DNA of 46,395 nt from contig NZ_JANYUY010000061.1 of NCBI RefSeq assembly GCF_025060755.1, positions 1 through 46,395 of the forward strand, given 5' to 3'. The translations under genes and the position numbers were made by a program. Source of the stretch: Paenibacillus doosanensis (GTDB lineage: Bacteria > Bacillota > Bacilli > Paenibacillales > NBRC-103111). The notes under the pieces were generated by a model, which was given only the letters and a program-made list of their open reading frames with translations, was not told the DNA's origin and did not search any database. Of the stretch, positions 24,709 to 32,644 are shown piece after piece; the stretch's first letter is position 1, and the number at the start of each line of letters is the position of its first letter.

Positions 24709-26967
24709 ATGAGTTCTAACCAGAACGACGAAGCTATCCGTTATGTGCAAAACGAAGGGGGGCCTTTGCTCGCCTATAGCGAAGCCTCCGGGGTACGCAT
24801 CCTATACCGGGACGGCCTTGCCTTCAAAGATCATAGCAAGGACGGCGACCTGGACGACTATGAGGATTGGCGGCTGTCGCCCGATGAAAGGGCCAAAGAT
24901 TTGGCATCGAAGATGACGATCGAACAAATCGCCGGCTTGATGCTGTACAGCTCCCATCAGGCTATTCCCGGCGCCATGGGTTGGAATCCGGCCACTTACG
25001 GGGGCGCCGGGTTCAGGGAAAGCGGGGTGCCGTCCTGGGAGCTGACGGATCAGCAGCGGGCCTTCTTATCCAAGGATCATATCCGCCATGTTCTGGTCAC
25101 TAAGGTGGAAAGTCCGGAAACGGCAGCAAGGTGGAACAATCGCCTGCAAGCCTTTGCCGAAGGGCAGCCTCTCGGCATTCCGGCCAACAACAGCTCGGAC
25201 CCGCGCCATGGACGCGATTCCTCGGCCGAATTCAACAGCGGCGGAAACGGAGGTCTCTCGGTATGGCCCGAGTCCATGGGGCTTGCGGCGACGTTCGATC
25301 CGGAGGTTGCCAAACGGTTCGGCGAGGTGGCTTCGCGGGAATACCGCCTGCTCGGACTGGCGACGACGCTGTCTCCGCAGGTGGACATCGCGACCGATCC
25401 GCGCTGGTTCCGCTTCGGCATGACGTTCGGCGAAGATCCGCAGCTTTCGGCCGACATGGGCCGAGCTTATATCGACGGCTTCCAAACTTCGGAAGGGGAA
25501 GCGGAAATTGCCGGCGGCTGGGGGTATCACAGCGTTAACGCAATGGTGAAGCATTGGCCCGGCGGAGGATCGGGTGAAGGCGGACGCGACGCGCATTTCG
25601 GCTACGGCAAATACGCCGTATATCCCGGAAATAACTTCAACGAGCATCTGATCCCGTTTACGGAAGGAGCGTTCCGGTTAAGCGGCAAGACGGAACAAGC
25701 ATCCGCGGTCATGCCGTATTATACGATTTCTTTTGACCAAGATAAGAAAAACGGGGAAAACGTGGGAAATAGCTACAGCTCTTATATGATCCAAGATTTA
25801 CTGCGCGGGGAGGCCGGCTACGACGGCGTCGTCTGCACCGATTGGGGCATTACGGCCGACGAGCCGGAGATCGACCGCTTGTTCCCGGGCGGACGCTGCT
25901 GGGGAGTGGAAGAGTCGCATACGGTGGCTCAAAGGCATTATAAGCTGCTAATGGCCGGCGTGGACCAATTCGGCGGAAACGACCAGGCCGGACCGATCGT
26001 AGAGGCATATCGCATCGGGGTAGCGGAGCATGGAGAAGCCTTCATGCGCAGCCGGTTCGAGCAATCCGCGGTCCGTCTGCTGCGTAACCTGTTCCGGCTG
26101 GGACTGTTCGAGAACCCGTACGTGCAGGTTGCGGACACGATCGCTCAAGCGGGCTGCGAGGAGTTTGTCCGCGCCGGCTTCGAAGCGCAGCTGAAATCAT
26201 GCGTATTGCTGAAGAATGAACGGCAGACGCTTCCGCTGCCTAAGCGCCGGAAAGTATATATCCCGAAGCGGAGCCTTCCCGCCGGCACAGACTGGTTCGG
26301 CACGGCCACGCCTGCCGTGGACGCCTATCCGCTTAACCTGGAGACGGTCAGCCGGTATTTTGAAGTGACGGAACATGCGGAGGAAGCGGATTTCGCCCTT
26401 GTCTGCATCGAAAATCCTCACTCTTCGATGGGGTACAGCAGGTCAGACGCGGAAGCCGGAGGAACGGGCTACGTGCCGATCAGCCTGCAGTACGGCCCGT
26501 ACACTGCGGAGCATGCCCGTGAATCGAGCATCGCCGGCGATCCTCGGGATACGGCGGACCGCAATTACAGAGGGAAGCGTATTACCGTAGCCAATGAAGG
26601 CGACCTGGACATGGTGCTGCGGACGAAGCAGTTGATGCAGGAGAAGCCGGTCGTCGTCTCAATCACGCTGTCTAATCCCGCCGTCCTGGAAGAATTCGAG
26701 GCGGCAGCCAGCGCGATCATCGCGAACTTCGGCATTCAGGACGAGGCTCTTATGGAGCTATTGACCGGAGGAGCCGAGCCGAGCGGACTGCTGCCGTTCC
26801 AAATGCCTGCTCATATGAAAACGGTGGAAGAGCAATGCGAGGACGTGCCGCATGATATGGAGGTATATATCGATTCGGCCGGCCATGCCTATGATTTTGC
26901 TTACGGACTGAACTGGAGCGGAACGATTCGCGATGAACGAGTCGCCCGCTACCGCAAACAGCATTGA
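24709..26967 (+). CDS. Glycoside hydrolase family 3 (beta-glycosidase)
   Basis: A 752-residue GH3 enzyme that removes sugar units from non-reducing ends by a retaining mechanism. The ATG at 24709 follows GAAGGGGG; an in-frame ATG at 24679 adds 10 residues without homology. N-terminal barrel (about 60-430) with NNSSDPRHGRD, LSPQVDIATDPRW, KHWPGGGSGEGGRDAHFGYG and the nucleophile Asp378 in VVCTDWGIT; C-terminal alpha/beta domain (about 480-735) with KSCVLLKNERQTLPL. No signal peptide, so it acts inside the cell on imported oligosaccharides. The C-terminal fibronectin-like domain of many GH3 enzymes is not evident. It belongs with the regulator pair and sugar importer here. Confidence 0.93.
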   Translation: MSSNQNDEAIRYVQNEGGPLLAYSEASGVRILYRDGLAFKDHSKDGDLDDYEDWRLSPDERAKDLASKMTIEQIAGLMLYSSHQAIPGAMGWNPATYGGAGFRESGVPSWELTDQQRAFLSKDHIRHVLVTKVESPETAARWNNRLQAFAEGQPLGIPANNSSDPRHGRDSSAEFNSGGNGGLSVWPESMGLAATFDPEVAKRFGEVASREYRLLGLATTLSPQVDIATDPRWFRFGMTFGEDPQLSADMGRAYIDGFQTSEGEAEIAGGWGYHSVNAMVKHWPGGGSGEGGRDAHFGYGKYAVYPGNNFNEHLIPFTEGAFRLSGKTEQASAVMPYYTISFDQDKKNGENVGNSYSSYMIQDLLRGEAGYDGVVCTDWGITADEPEIDRLFPGGRCWGVEESHTVAQRHYKLLMAGVDQFGGNDQAGPIVEAYRIGVAEHGEAFMRSRFEQSAVRLLRNLFRLGLFENPYVQVADTIAQAGCEEFVRAGFEAQLKSCVLLKNERQTLPLPKRRKVYIPKRSLPAGTDWFGTATPAVDAYPLNLETVSRYFEVTEHAEEADFALVCIENPHSSMGYSRSDAEAGGTGYVPISLQYGPYTAEHARESSIAGDPRDTADRNYRGKRITVANEGDLDMVLRTKQLMQEKPVVVSITLSNPAVLEEFEAAASAIIANFGIQDEALMELLTGGAEPSGLLPFQMPAHMKTVEEQCEDVPHDMEVYIDSAGHAYDFAYGLNWSGTIRDERVARYRKQH

Positions 26968-26982
26968 GCCGTATAACACGCG

Positions 26983-27006
26983 CCCCCGGCACTGCCGGGG
27001 GTTTTT
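26983..27006 (+). terminator. Terminator after the GH3 gene
   Basis: CCCCCGGC/GCCGGGGG with a 3-base loop followed by TTTTT. It separates the glycosidase from the transporter transcript. Confidence 0.9.
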
Positions 27007-27114
27007 ACGTTCGCATAGGGGCTGTTAAGACAAGCCGCAGGACAGGCTGCCTTTCTGCTTGTCGTTTTGCAGCATATCATATCTGGATTTTTACAACGAC
27101 AGGTCTGCATTGCG

Positions 27115-27144
27115 TTAGATGGCGGCGGCCGGGCATTATACAAT
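27115..27144 (+). promoter_or_regulatory. Possible promoter of the sugar transporter operon
   Basis: TTAGAT, an 18-base spacer and TACAAT (27139-27144), 35 bases before the GTG start. Needed because a strong terminator lies upstream. The weak -35 fits activator control. Confidence 0.35.
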
Positions 27145-27178
27145 AGAGACATCCCAAACGAAGGAAGGAGCAACCCAA

Positions 27179-28159
27179 GTGAATACAGCTGAGGCGTTAA
27201 AGCAGCGCAGAAAAGAAAGCCGCACGGACAGCAAGGCCGGGCTGGCGTCGATGCTCAAAGCTTGTTCCAAATACCAGGTTCTCTATCTTATGATGGTGCC
27301 CGGTCTGATCTATTTCATTATCAACAATTACTTGCCGATGTTCGGCATTGTGATCGCCTTCAAGGAGGTCAATTTTGCAAAAGGGCTGTTTGCGGGCGAA
27401 TGGGTCGGATTCAAAAACTTCGAATATTTGTTTCTGACCGAAGATGCCTGGATCATTACGAGAAATACGATTTTGTACAATAGCGCGTTTATTGTGCTCA
27501 ATCTCGTGGCTGCTCTGGCGACGGCCATTATTCTGAACGAAGTCAAAAACAAGGTGCTTAAACGCAGCTATCAAAGTTTTGTACTGCTGCCGCATCTGAT
27601 TTCATCCGTGATGATCGGCTACTTGGTTTACGCCTTCCTGAATATGGAAACCGGCTTCGTCAATAAAACGATATTGCCTTGGCTAGGTCTTGAGGGTATT
27701 TCCTGGTATAGCGAGCCGAAGTATTGGCCGTACATTTTACCGCTGGTCAGCATATGGAAGCAGGCAGGCTATCTGTGCGTCGTTTATTTGGCCTCGATCA
27801 TCGGGATCGACAAAGAATATTACGAGGCGGCTACGATCGACGGAGCTACGAAATGGCAGCAAATTCGCAGCATTACCATTCCGCTCATCACGCCGGTCAT
27901 TATGATCATGACGCTGCTGCAGATCGGCCGCATTTTTTATTCCGACTTCGGCTTGTTTTATCAGGTGCCGCTCAACTCGGGCGCGCTGCTCGATACGACG
28001 AACGTGATCGACACTTATGTGTTCCGCGCCCTGATCAATCTCGGCGATGTGGCGATGTCCTCGGCTGCGGGCGTATACCAATCGTTGGTAGGATTCGTGC
28101 TGGTCATAACGGCTAATTTTATTACCCGCAAAATCAATAAGGACAACGCCTTGTTTTAA
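27179..28159 (+). CDS. Sugar ABC transporter permease, LplB/YteP type
   Basis: A 326-residue permease of the CUT1 carbohydrate importer family. The GTG at 27179 is 8 bases behind GGAAGGAG; the open frame continues further up but without a start signal. A Lys/Arg-rich N-terminus precedes the first helix (about 33-55, LYLMMVPGLIYFIINNYLPM), a hallmark of LplB/YteP proteins, with FGIVIAFKEVNF after it. The EAA loop EYYEAATIDGATKWQQIRSI is near 215-240. It works with the second permease and the binding lipoprotein downstream; the shared MsmK-type ATPase is not encoded here. Confidence 0.9.
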   Translation: MNTAEALKQRRKESRTDSKAGLASMLKACSKYQVLYLMMVPGLIYFIINNYLPMFGIVIAFKEVNFAKGLFAGEWVGFKNFEYLFLTEDAWIITRNTILYNSAFIVLNLVAALATAIILNEVKNKVLKRSYQSFVLLPHLISSVMIGYLVYAFLNMETGFVNKTILPWLGLEGISWYSEPKYWPYILPLVSIWKQAGYLCVVYLASIIGIDKEYYEAATIDGATKWQQIRSITIPLITPVIMIMTLLQIGRIFYSDFGLFYQVPLNSGALLDTTNVIDTYVFRALINLGDVAMSSAAGVYQSLVGFVLVITANFITRKINKDNALF

Positions 28160-28180
28160 CGGCGGCCAGGAGGAGATCGC

Positions 28181-29068
28181 ATGAAAACGAAAGAAAACGT
28201 GTACCAATGGCTGATTAACTTGTTCATGATCGTTCTGGCCTGCCTGTGCATTCTGCCCTTCATCCTGCTGTTCTCGGCTTCGTTCACCTCGCAGGATGCG
28301 ATCATTCGGAACGGATATACGTTTATTCCGTCCGAGTTCAGCACCGAAGCGTATCATTATTTGTGGAATGACGCCGCTAAGCTGGCGCGGGCTTACGGCG
28401 TAACCATCATCGTCACGATCATCGGAACGGCGGCCAGTCTTGCTATTACGACGCTGCTCGCTTACCCGCTATCGCGCAAGGAGCTGCCCCTGCGCCAGTT
28501 CTTCGCCTTCTTCATCTTCTTCACCATGCTGTTTAACGGCGGACTGGTCCCTCTGTATCTCGTCTATACGAAGCTGTTCGAGCTGAAAAACACGATTTGG
28601 TCGCTCATTATCCCCATCGGCCTGACCAATGCGTTCTTCGTGATGATTACCCGGACGTTTTTCCAGACGACGATTCCGAACGAGGTTATCGAATCCGGGA
28701 AAATCGACGGCGCGGGCGAGCTGCGAATTTTCGGCCAGATCGTACTTCCGTTGTCCTTGCCCATCTTGGCGACCGTCGGCTTGTTCCAGACGATCCATTA
28801 TTGGAACGATTGGTTCAACGGTCTGATCTTCCTGACGGACAGCCGGCTCTTCAGTATTCAGAACTTGCTCAACCGGATTTTGCTGGACGCCCAGTATTTG
28901 TCTCAGATGGATCTCGGCTCGGCGCAAGGGGAAATGACCGCAGCGATTCCTACCCAGTCGATCCGCTTCGCCATCGCGGTGGTCGGGATCGTGCCGATCC
29001 TGCTGATTTATCCGTTTTTCCAAGGCTTCTTCGTAAAGGGTTTGACGGTCGGAGCCGTCAAAGGGTAA
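28181..29068 (+). CDS. Sugar ABC transporter permease, LplC/YtcP type
   Basis: A 295-residue CUT1 permease. About six helices, first near 11-33 (INLFMIVLACLCILPFILLF); SASFTSQDAIIRNGYTFIPS is typical of LplC/YtcP proteins; EAA loop EVIESGKIDGAGELRIFGQI near 170-190. It starts 21 bases after the first permease behind AGGAGG. Partner of the preceding permease. Confidence 0.92.
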   Translation: MKTKENVYQWLINLFMIVLACLCILPFILLFSASFTSQDAIIRNGYTFIPSEFSTEAYHYLWNDAAKLARAYGVTIIVTIIGTAASLAITTLLAYPLSRKELPLRQFFAFFIFFTMLFNGGLVPLYLVYTKLFELKNTIWSLIIPIGLTNAFFVMITRTFFQTTIPNEVIESGKIDGAGELRIFGQIVLPLSLPILATVGLFQTIHYWNDWFNGLIFLTDSRLFSIQNLLNRILLDAQYLSQMDLGSAQGEMTAAIPTQSIRFAIAVVGIVPILLIYPFFQGFFVKGLTVGAVKG

Positions 29069-29129
29069 GGCTTGGCCCGATATTTATCGGTTAAAGCATA
29101 TACAGAGATAACTATGAGGAGGGTTTTAC

Positions 29130-30650
29130 ATGAATAAAAAATTGCGGGTATTGCTGGCGCTTCCCTTGGCTTTATCGGTCATGGCGGCGGGATGTTCGGG
29201 CGGCGGAGGCTCCGCATCCGATGGAGCGAAGCAAGGCGCGAGCGGCGCCGCAGCCTCCGACAACGGCGGAAAGCCTTACGAAGTGACGCTGGTGTACATG
29301 GGCAATGAATCCGCCGATACGAAAAAAGTATCTGAAGCGATGAGCGAAATTACGAAGAAAAAAATTAACGCCACGGTGAAGCTGCAGCCGATCAGCGCAG
29401 GGGCTTGGGCGCAGCAGACGAATTTGGCGCTGACAAGCCAGGAGAAAATCGACGTCTTTATGGCCTCCTCCATCTACAATTTCTCCGCCCAAGTATCCGC
29501 GGGACATTTCCTGCCGCTGGACGACTTGCTGGCCAAGTACGGTAAAGATATTACGAAGCTGATGGACCCGGCTTACCTGAATGCGGGCAAAGTGTCCGGC
29601 AAGCAATATGCGATACCGACCAACAAGGATTTGGCTACGCAGGGCGGCATCGTGATGCGCAAAGATATGATCGATAAGTACAAGATCGATCTCGGCGCGA
29701 TTAAGACGATCCAAGACTTGGACGCGGTATTCGCCACGATCAAAAAGAACGAGCCTCAGCTCATCCCTATCGTGACATCGACCGCTTCGACGCCGGTAGA
29801 CAACTTGCTCAAAGACGACGTGCTGGTCGACAAGCTGGGCGTGCTGCCTAACTACGACAACGGCTTCAAGGTGGAGAACCTGTACGAAAGCGCCGAATAC
29901 GCCGATTTGCTGAAGACGATGAGAAAATGGTACGAGGCCGGGTATTTCTCCCGCGATGCGGCCACCTCGACAGAGCAGCCTTACGACGTAGTTAAGGCGA
30001 ACAAGGCATTCTCGTTCTTCAACGTAATGAAGGTCGGCTCCGCCGAATCGCAAAGTCTTAGAACGGGCATGCCGATGGTGACCGTACCGCTGACCGATGC
30101 GGTATCGACGACCTCGCATGTAACGAACTTCATGCACGCCATACCGAGAGGCTCGCAAAATCCGGAGAAAGCAATGATGCTGATCAATCTGCTCTATTCG
30201 GACAAAGAACTGGTGAATTTGCTGAACTGGGGCATCGAGGGCACCCATTATGTGAAGAAGTCGGATAATGTCATTGATTATCCGCCGGGTGTCGACGTCA
30301 AATCGGTGAGCTATAACACGGGCAATATCAGCTTTATGTTCGGCAACCAGTTCCTGAACTACACTTGGCCGAATCAGATGCCGGATATTTGGCAAAAAAC
30401 GGACGAGTTCAATAAAAAAGCTAAAAAGTCGGTCGCTCTCGGCTTTACGTTCGACGCGACGCCGGTGAAAACCGAGGTCGGTGCCGTAAACAATGTGCTG
30501 CAGCAGTTCAAAGCGGGCTTGGAGACGGGAACGCTGGATCCGGAAAAGACGCTGCCTACGTTCATCTCCCGACTGAAAGCGGCGGGAATGGAAAAGATTA
30601 TCTCCGAGAAGCAGGCGCAGCTCGACCGCTGGAAGAGCTCGGCGAAGTAA
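29130..30650 (+). CDS. Sugar-binding lipoprotein, LplA type
   Basis: A 506-residue extracellular solute-binding protein with lipoprotein signal (MNKKLRVLLALPLALSVMAAG followed by Cys22) and a Gly/Ser-rich linker. The mature protein has the LplA/YtcQ pattern: VTLVYMGNESADTKKVSEAM, QTNLALTSQEKIDVFMASS, GKVSGKQYAIPTNKDLATQG, and later NPEKAMMLINLLYSDKELVN. It binds an oligosaccharide and delivers it to the two permeases upstream. It lies 61 bases after the permease gene with AGGAGG before the ATG. Confidence 0.92.
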   Translation: MNKKLRVLLALPLALSVMAAGCSGGGGSASDGAKQGASGAAASDNGGKPYEVTLVYMGNESADTKKVSEAMSEITKKKINATVKLQPISAGAWAQQTNLALTSQEKIDVFMASSIYNFSAQVSAGHFLPLDDLLAKYGKDITKLMDPAYLNAGKVSGKQYAIPTNKDLATQGGIVMRKDMIDKYKIDLGAIKTIQDLDAVFATIKKNEPQLIPIVTSTASTPVDNLLKDDVLVDKLGVLPNYDNGFKVENLYESAEYADLLKTMRKWYEAGYFSRDAATSTEQPYDVVKANKAFSFFNVMKVGSAESQSLRTGMPMVTVPLTDAVSTTSHVTNFMHAIPRGSQNPEKAMMLINLLYSDKELVNLLNWGIEGTHYVKKSDNVIDYPPGVDVKSVSYNTGNISFMFGNQFLNYTWPNQMPDIWQKTDEFNKKAKKSVALGFTFDATPVKTEVGAVNNVLQQFKAGLETGTLDPEKTLPTFISRLKAAGMEKIISEKQAQLDRWKSSAK

Positions 30651-30740
30651 GACCAGAACTTCGGCATTGCAAGCAGGTTGAATGAATGCCGTTCGGCGGC
30701 CTTACGGACCGCTGAACGGCCATGGGAGGAACGATCGTTC

Positions 30741-32273
30741 ATGAATGTGATCTTGATTACGCTAGACAGCTTGAACAGGCATTATTTGAAAGCTTACGGC
30801 CAACCGGCCGGACTGGATGTTTTGACGCCGAATTTGGACCGATTGGCGGCCCGTTCGGCCGTGTTTGACCGGCACTATTCAGGCAGCTTGCCGTGCATGC
30901 CGGCCAGGAGGGAGCTGTATACCGGCACGCAGGAGTTTCTGTGGCGGTCATGGGGACCTGTGGAGCCCTTCGACCTGCCGGTTGCGCGCGCTGCGAACCG
31001 CAACGGGTACGTCTCTCAGTTTATCAGCGACCAGTTTCACTTTTTTCTCGGCTACAGCCATGGCTATTATGACGACTATCATGGGTTCGAGCTGGTGCGC
31101 GGACATGAGCTGGACCCTTGGAAAACGGCTCCTCTGCAAGCGGAGGACGAGCCCTTCCTGAAGCAGATCAGCTATCGAGAGGGGTCGCCGAAGCCGTTCA
31201 ATCGGGCGATTTATGCGAAGAACGTCAGAAGCTTCCGCCGGGAGGAGGATTTCTTCGCTCCGAGAGTGTTTACATGCGCCGAGCAGTGGCTGGAGGATAA
31301 CCACATGCATGACCGGTTTATGCTCGTCATCGACAGCTTCGATGTGCATGAGCCGTTCCATAATCCCGACAGCGTTGCCGGGATGTATACGGATGAGGAC
31401 ATCCATGATCCCGATCTGCCGGTATGGGCTCACTCGGGACGCACCGACAAGGGGCACGGGCAATTGAGCGAGCGGCAGCTTGCTTTTGTCCGGTCGCAGT
31501 ATGCGGCTAAGCTGTCGCTGACCGACAAATACCTCGGCAAGGTGCTGGATAAGCTCGACGAGCACGGGCTGTGGGATTCGACGATGGTCATCGTCACATC
31601 GGATCACGGCCACTATCTAGGCGAGCGCAATCTGATCGGCAAGCCGGCTTACAATAACTATAACGTGCTGGCCCATATTCCGTTGATGATCTGGCATCCG
31701 CAGGCGGCGCATCAGGGCAGCCGGATTCCGGCCTTGACCTCGACCGTCGATATATACGCGACGATCATGGAAGCGATCGGAGAGCCGCAGCGTCTCGGAC
31801 ACGGGCGCAGTCTGCTTCCGCTGCTGAGGGGAGAGACGGATAAGGTAAGAGATTGGGCGCTGTACGGTTATTTCGGCGGCGCGCTTAACATCACCGACGG
31901 CAGGCATACGTATCATGTCGCTCCGGACGAGAACGTGCTCTTATACAATTACTCTACGATGTACATTAATCCGGCGGCATTCTTCCTTCCCGGCTATGTG
32001 CCGGAGCAGGTGGAAGCCGGGCGGTTCCTGCCCTATACCGACGCTACCGTATGGAAATACGAGGTCAAGCTCCCGCCCGAATTTGCCAGCTTCAGGCAGA
32101 CCGGCTACGCTACCGAGCTCTATGATACGGAGCGGGATCCTTGGCAGGAACATAATCTCCTCGACAGCTCGACTGAGCTGCATGACCGTATGAAGGAGCT
32201 GCTGCGCTCCGCCTTGTCCGAACTGCAAGCGCCTCCCGAAGCGTTTGCGCGCGCCGGCGTTGCGGCAGATTAG
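30741..32273 (+). CDS. Sulfatase-family hydrolase (type I, Cys-type)
   Basis: A 510-residue alkaline-phosphatase-superfamily enzyme. The ATG at 30741 follows GGGAGGAAC; an in-frame ATG at 30678 lacks such a site. Metal ligands begin at VILITLDSLNRHYL; the sulfatase signature CMPARRELYTG has Cys52, the residue converted to formylglycine in C-x-P-x-R sulfatases; further motifs are DSFDVHEPF, VIVTSDHGHYLGERNLIGKP and IPLMIWHP. No signal peptide, so cytoplasmic. As last gene of the glycan locus it probably desulfates imported sugars, though phosphodiester or phosphonate activity is possible in this family. Maturation needs an FGE or anSME enzyme, not seen here. Confidence 0.88.
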   Translation: MNVILITLDSLNRHYLKAYGQPAGLDVLTPNLDRLAARSAVFDRHYSGSLPCMPARRELYTGTQEFLWRSWGPVEPFDLPVARAANRNGYVSQFISDQFHFFLGYSHGYYDDYHGFELVRGHELDPWKTAPLQAEDEPFLKQISYREGSPKPFNRAIYAKNVRSFRREEDFFAPRVFTCAEQWLEDNHMHDRFMLVIDSFDVHEPFHNPDSVAGMYTDEDIHDPDLPVWAHSGRTDKGHGQLSERQLAFVRSQYAAKLSLTDKYLGKVLDKLDEHGLWDSTMVIVTSDHGHYLGERNLIGKPAYNNYNVLAHIPLMIWHPQAAHQGSRIPALTSTVDIYATIMEAIGEPQRLGHGRSLLPLLRGETDKVRDWALYGYFGGALNITDGRHTYHVAPDENVLLYNYSTMYINPAAFFLPGYVPEQVEAGRFLPYTDATVWKYEVKLPPEFASFRQTGYATELYDTERDPWQEHNLLDSSTELHDRMKELLRSALSELQAPPEAFARAGVAAD

Positions 32274-32293
32274 ATGAATCGGTTTTATCGAAA

Positions 32294-32329
32294 CTCCCGC
32301 CTCTTTTAAGAGGTTGGGAGGTTTTTTTT
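32294..32329 (+). terminator. Terminator of the transporter/sulfatase operon
   Basis: Stem CTCCC(G)CCTCTT/AAGAGG(TT)GGGAG followed by eight T residues, 20 bases after the sulfatase stop. Confidence 0.9.
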
Positions 32330-32372
32330 CGACAAAATCCGAGTAAATTTCCGGCTATTATGTAACAACCTG

Positions 32373-32401
32373 TTGAAAAATTTATATATTGTGAATATAA
32401 T
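32373..32401 (+). promoter_or_regulatory. Strong SigA-type promoter of the riboswitch transcript
   Basis: TTGAAA (32373-32378), a 17-base spacer and a perfect TATAAT (32396-32401). The transcript would start near 32408, about 75 bases before the aptamer. Confidence 0.75.
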
Positions 32402-32479
32402 GGTTTTACAACACTATGCAATTAGGTATTTTTGATTATTGAAATAGTTCTATATACCCAAATTATCATAATTATCTAA

Positions 32480-32563
32480 CGATAAAGGCAAACCTTTTGA
32501 AAGAAAGGGACGCAAAGCTATGGGCCTAAGGAGCATCCGTTCTATGGTCGCCAAGCCGCCGAA
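32480..32563 (+). ncRNA. Cyclic di-GMP-I riboswitch aptamer (GEMM)
   Basis: Conserved GEMM-I elements occur in order: GGCAAACC, a stem closed by GAAA (tetraloop, TTTTGAAAGAAA region), GGGACGCAAAGC, then GGGCCTAAGG (tetraloop-receptor side), a second variable stem, and GGTCGCCAAGCCGCC. Such RNAs bind cyclic di-GMP and switch gene expression. The gene downstream makes and breaks this second messenger, so the switch gives feedback control. Confidence 0.92.
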
Positions 32564-32579
32564 ATGGATGTTCTTTGGA

Positions 32580-32610
32580 CATCATCCGTTCGGGTGGTGT
32601 TTTATTTTTT
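32580..32610 (+). terminator. Riboswitch expression-platform terminator
   Basis: CATCATCC and GGGTGGTG pair through a GTTC loop (two G-U pairs) and run into TTTTATTTTTT. The overlapping GATGT (32568-32572) can pair with ACATC (32579-32583), which would break the terminator. Which form c-di-GMP favours cannot be decided by eye. Confidence 0.7.
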
Positions 32611-32644
32611 AACTGAAAAACCTATTTCTTCTAAAGGAGCAAAG

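Noticed and set aside
23329-24750. 473-codon minus-strand frame opposite the YesN-like gene
   Set aside because: Antisense shadow of a well-supported response regulator; composition His/Arg/Leu-rich, no start signal.
29172-30395. 407-codon minus-strand frame opposite the LplA-like gene
   Set aside because: Shadow frame produced by codon bias; Arg/His-rich without motifs.
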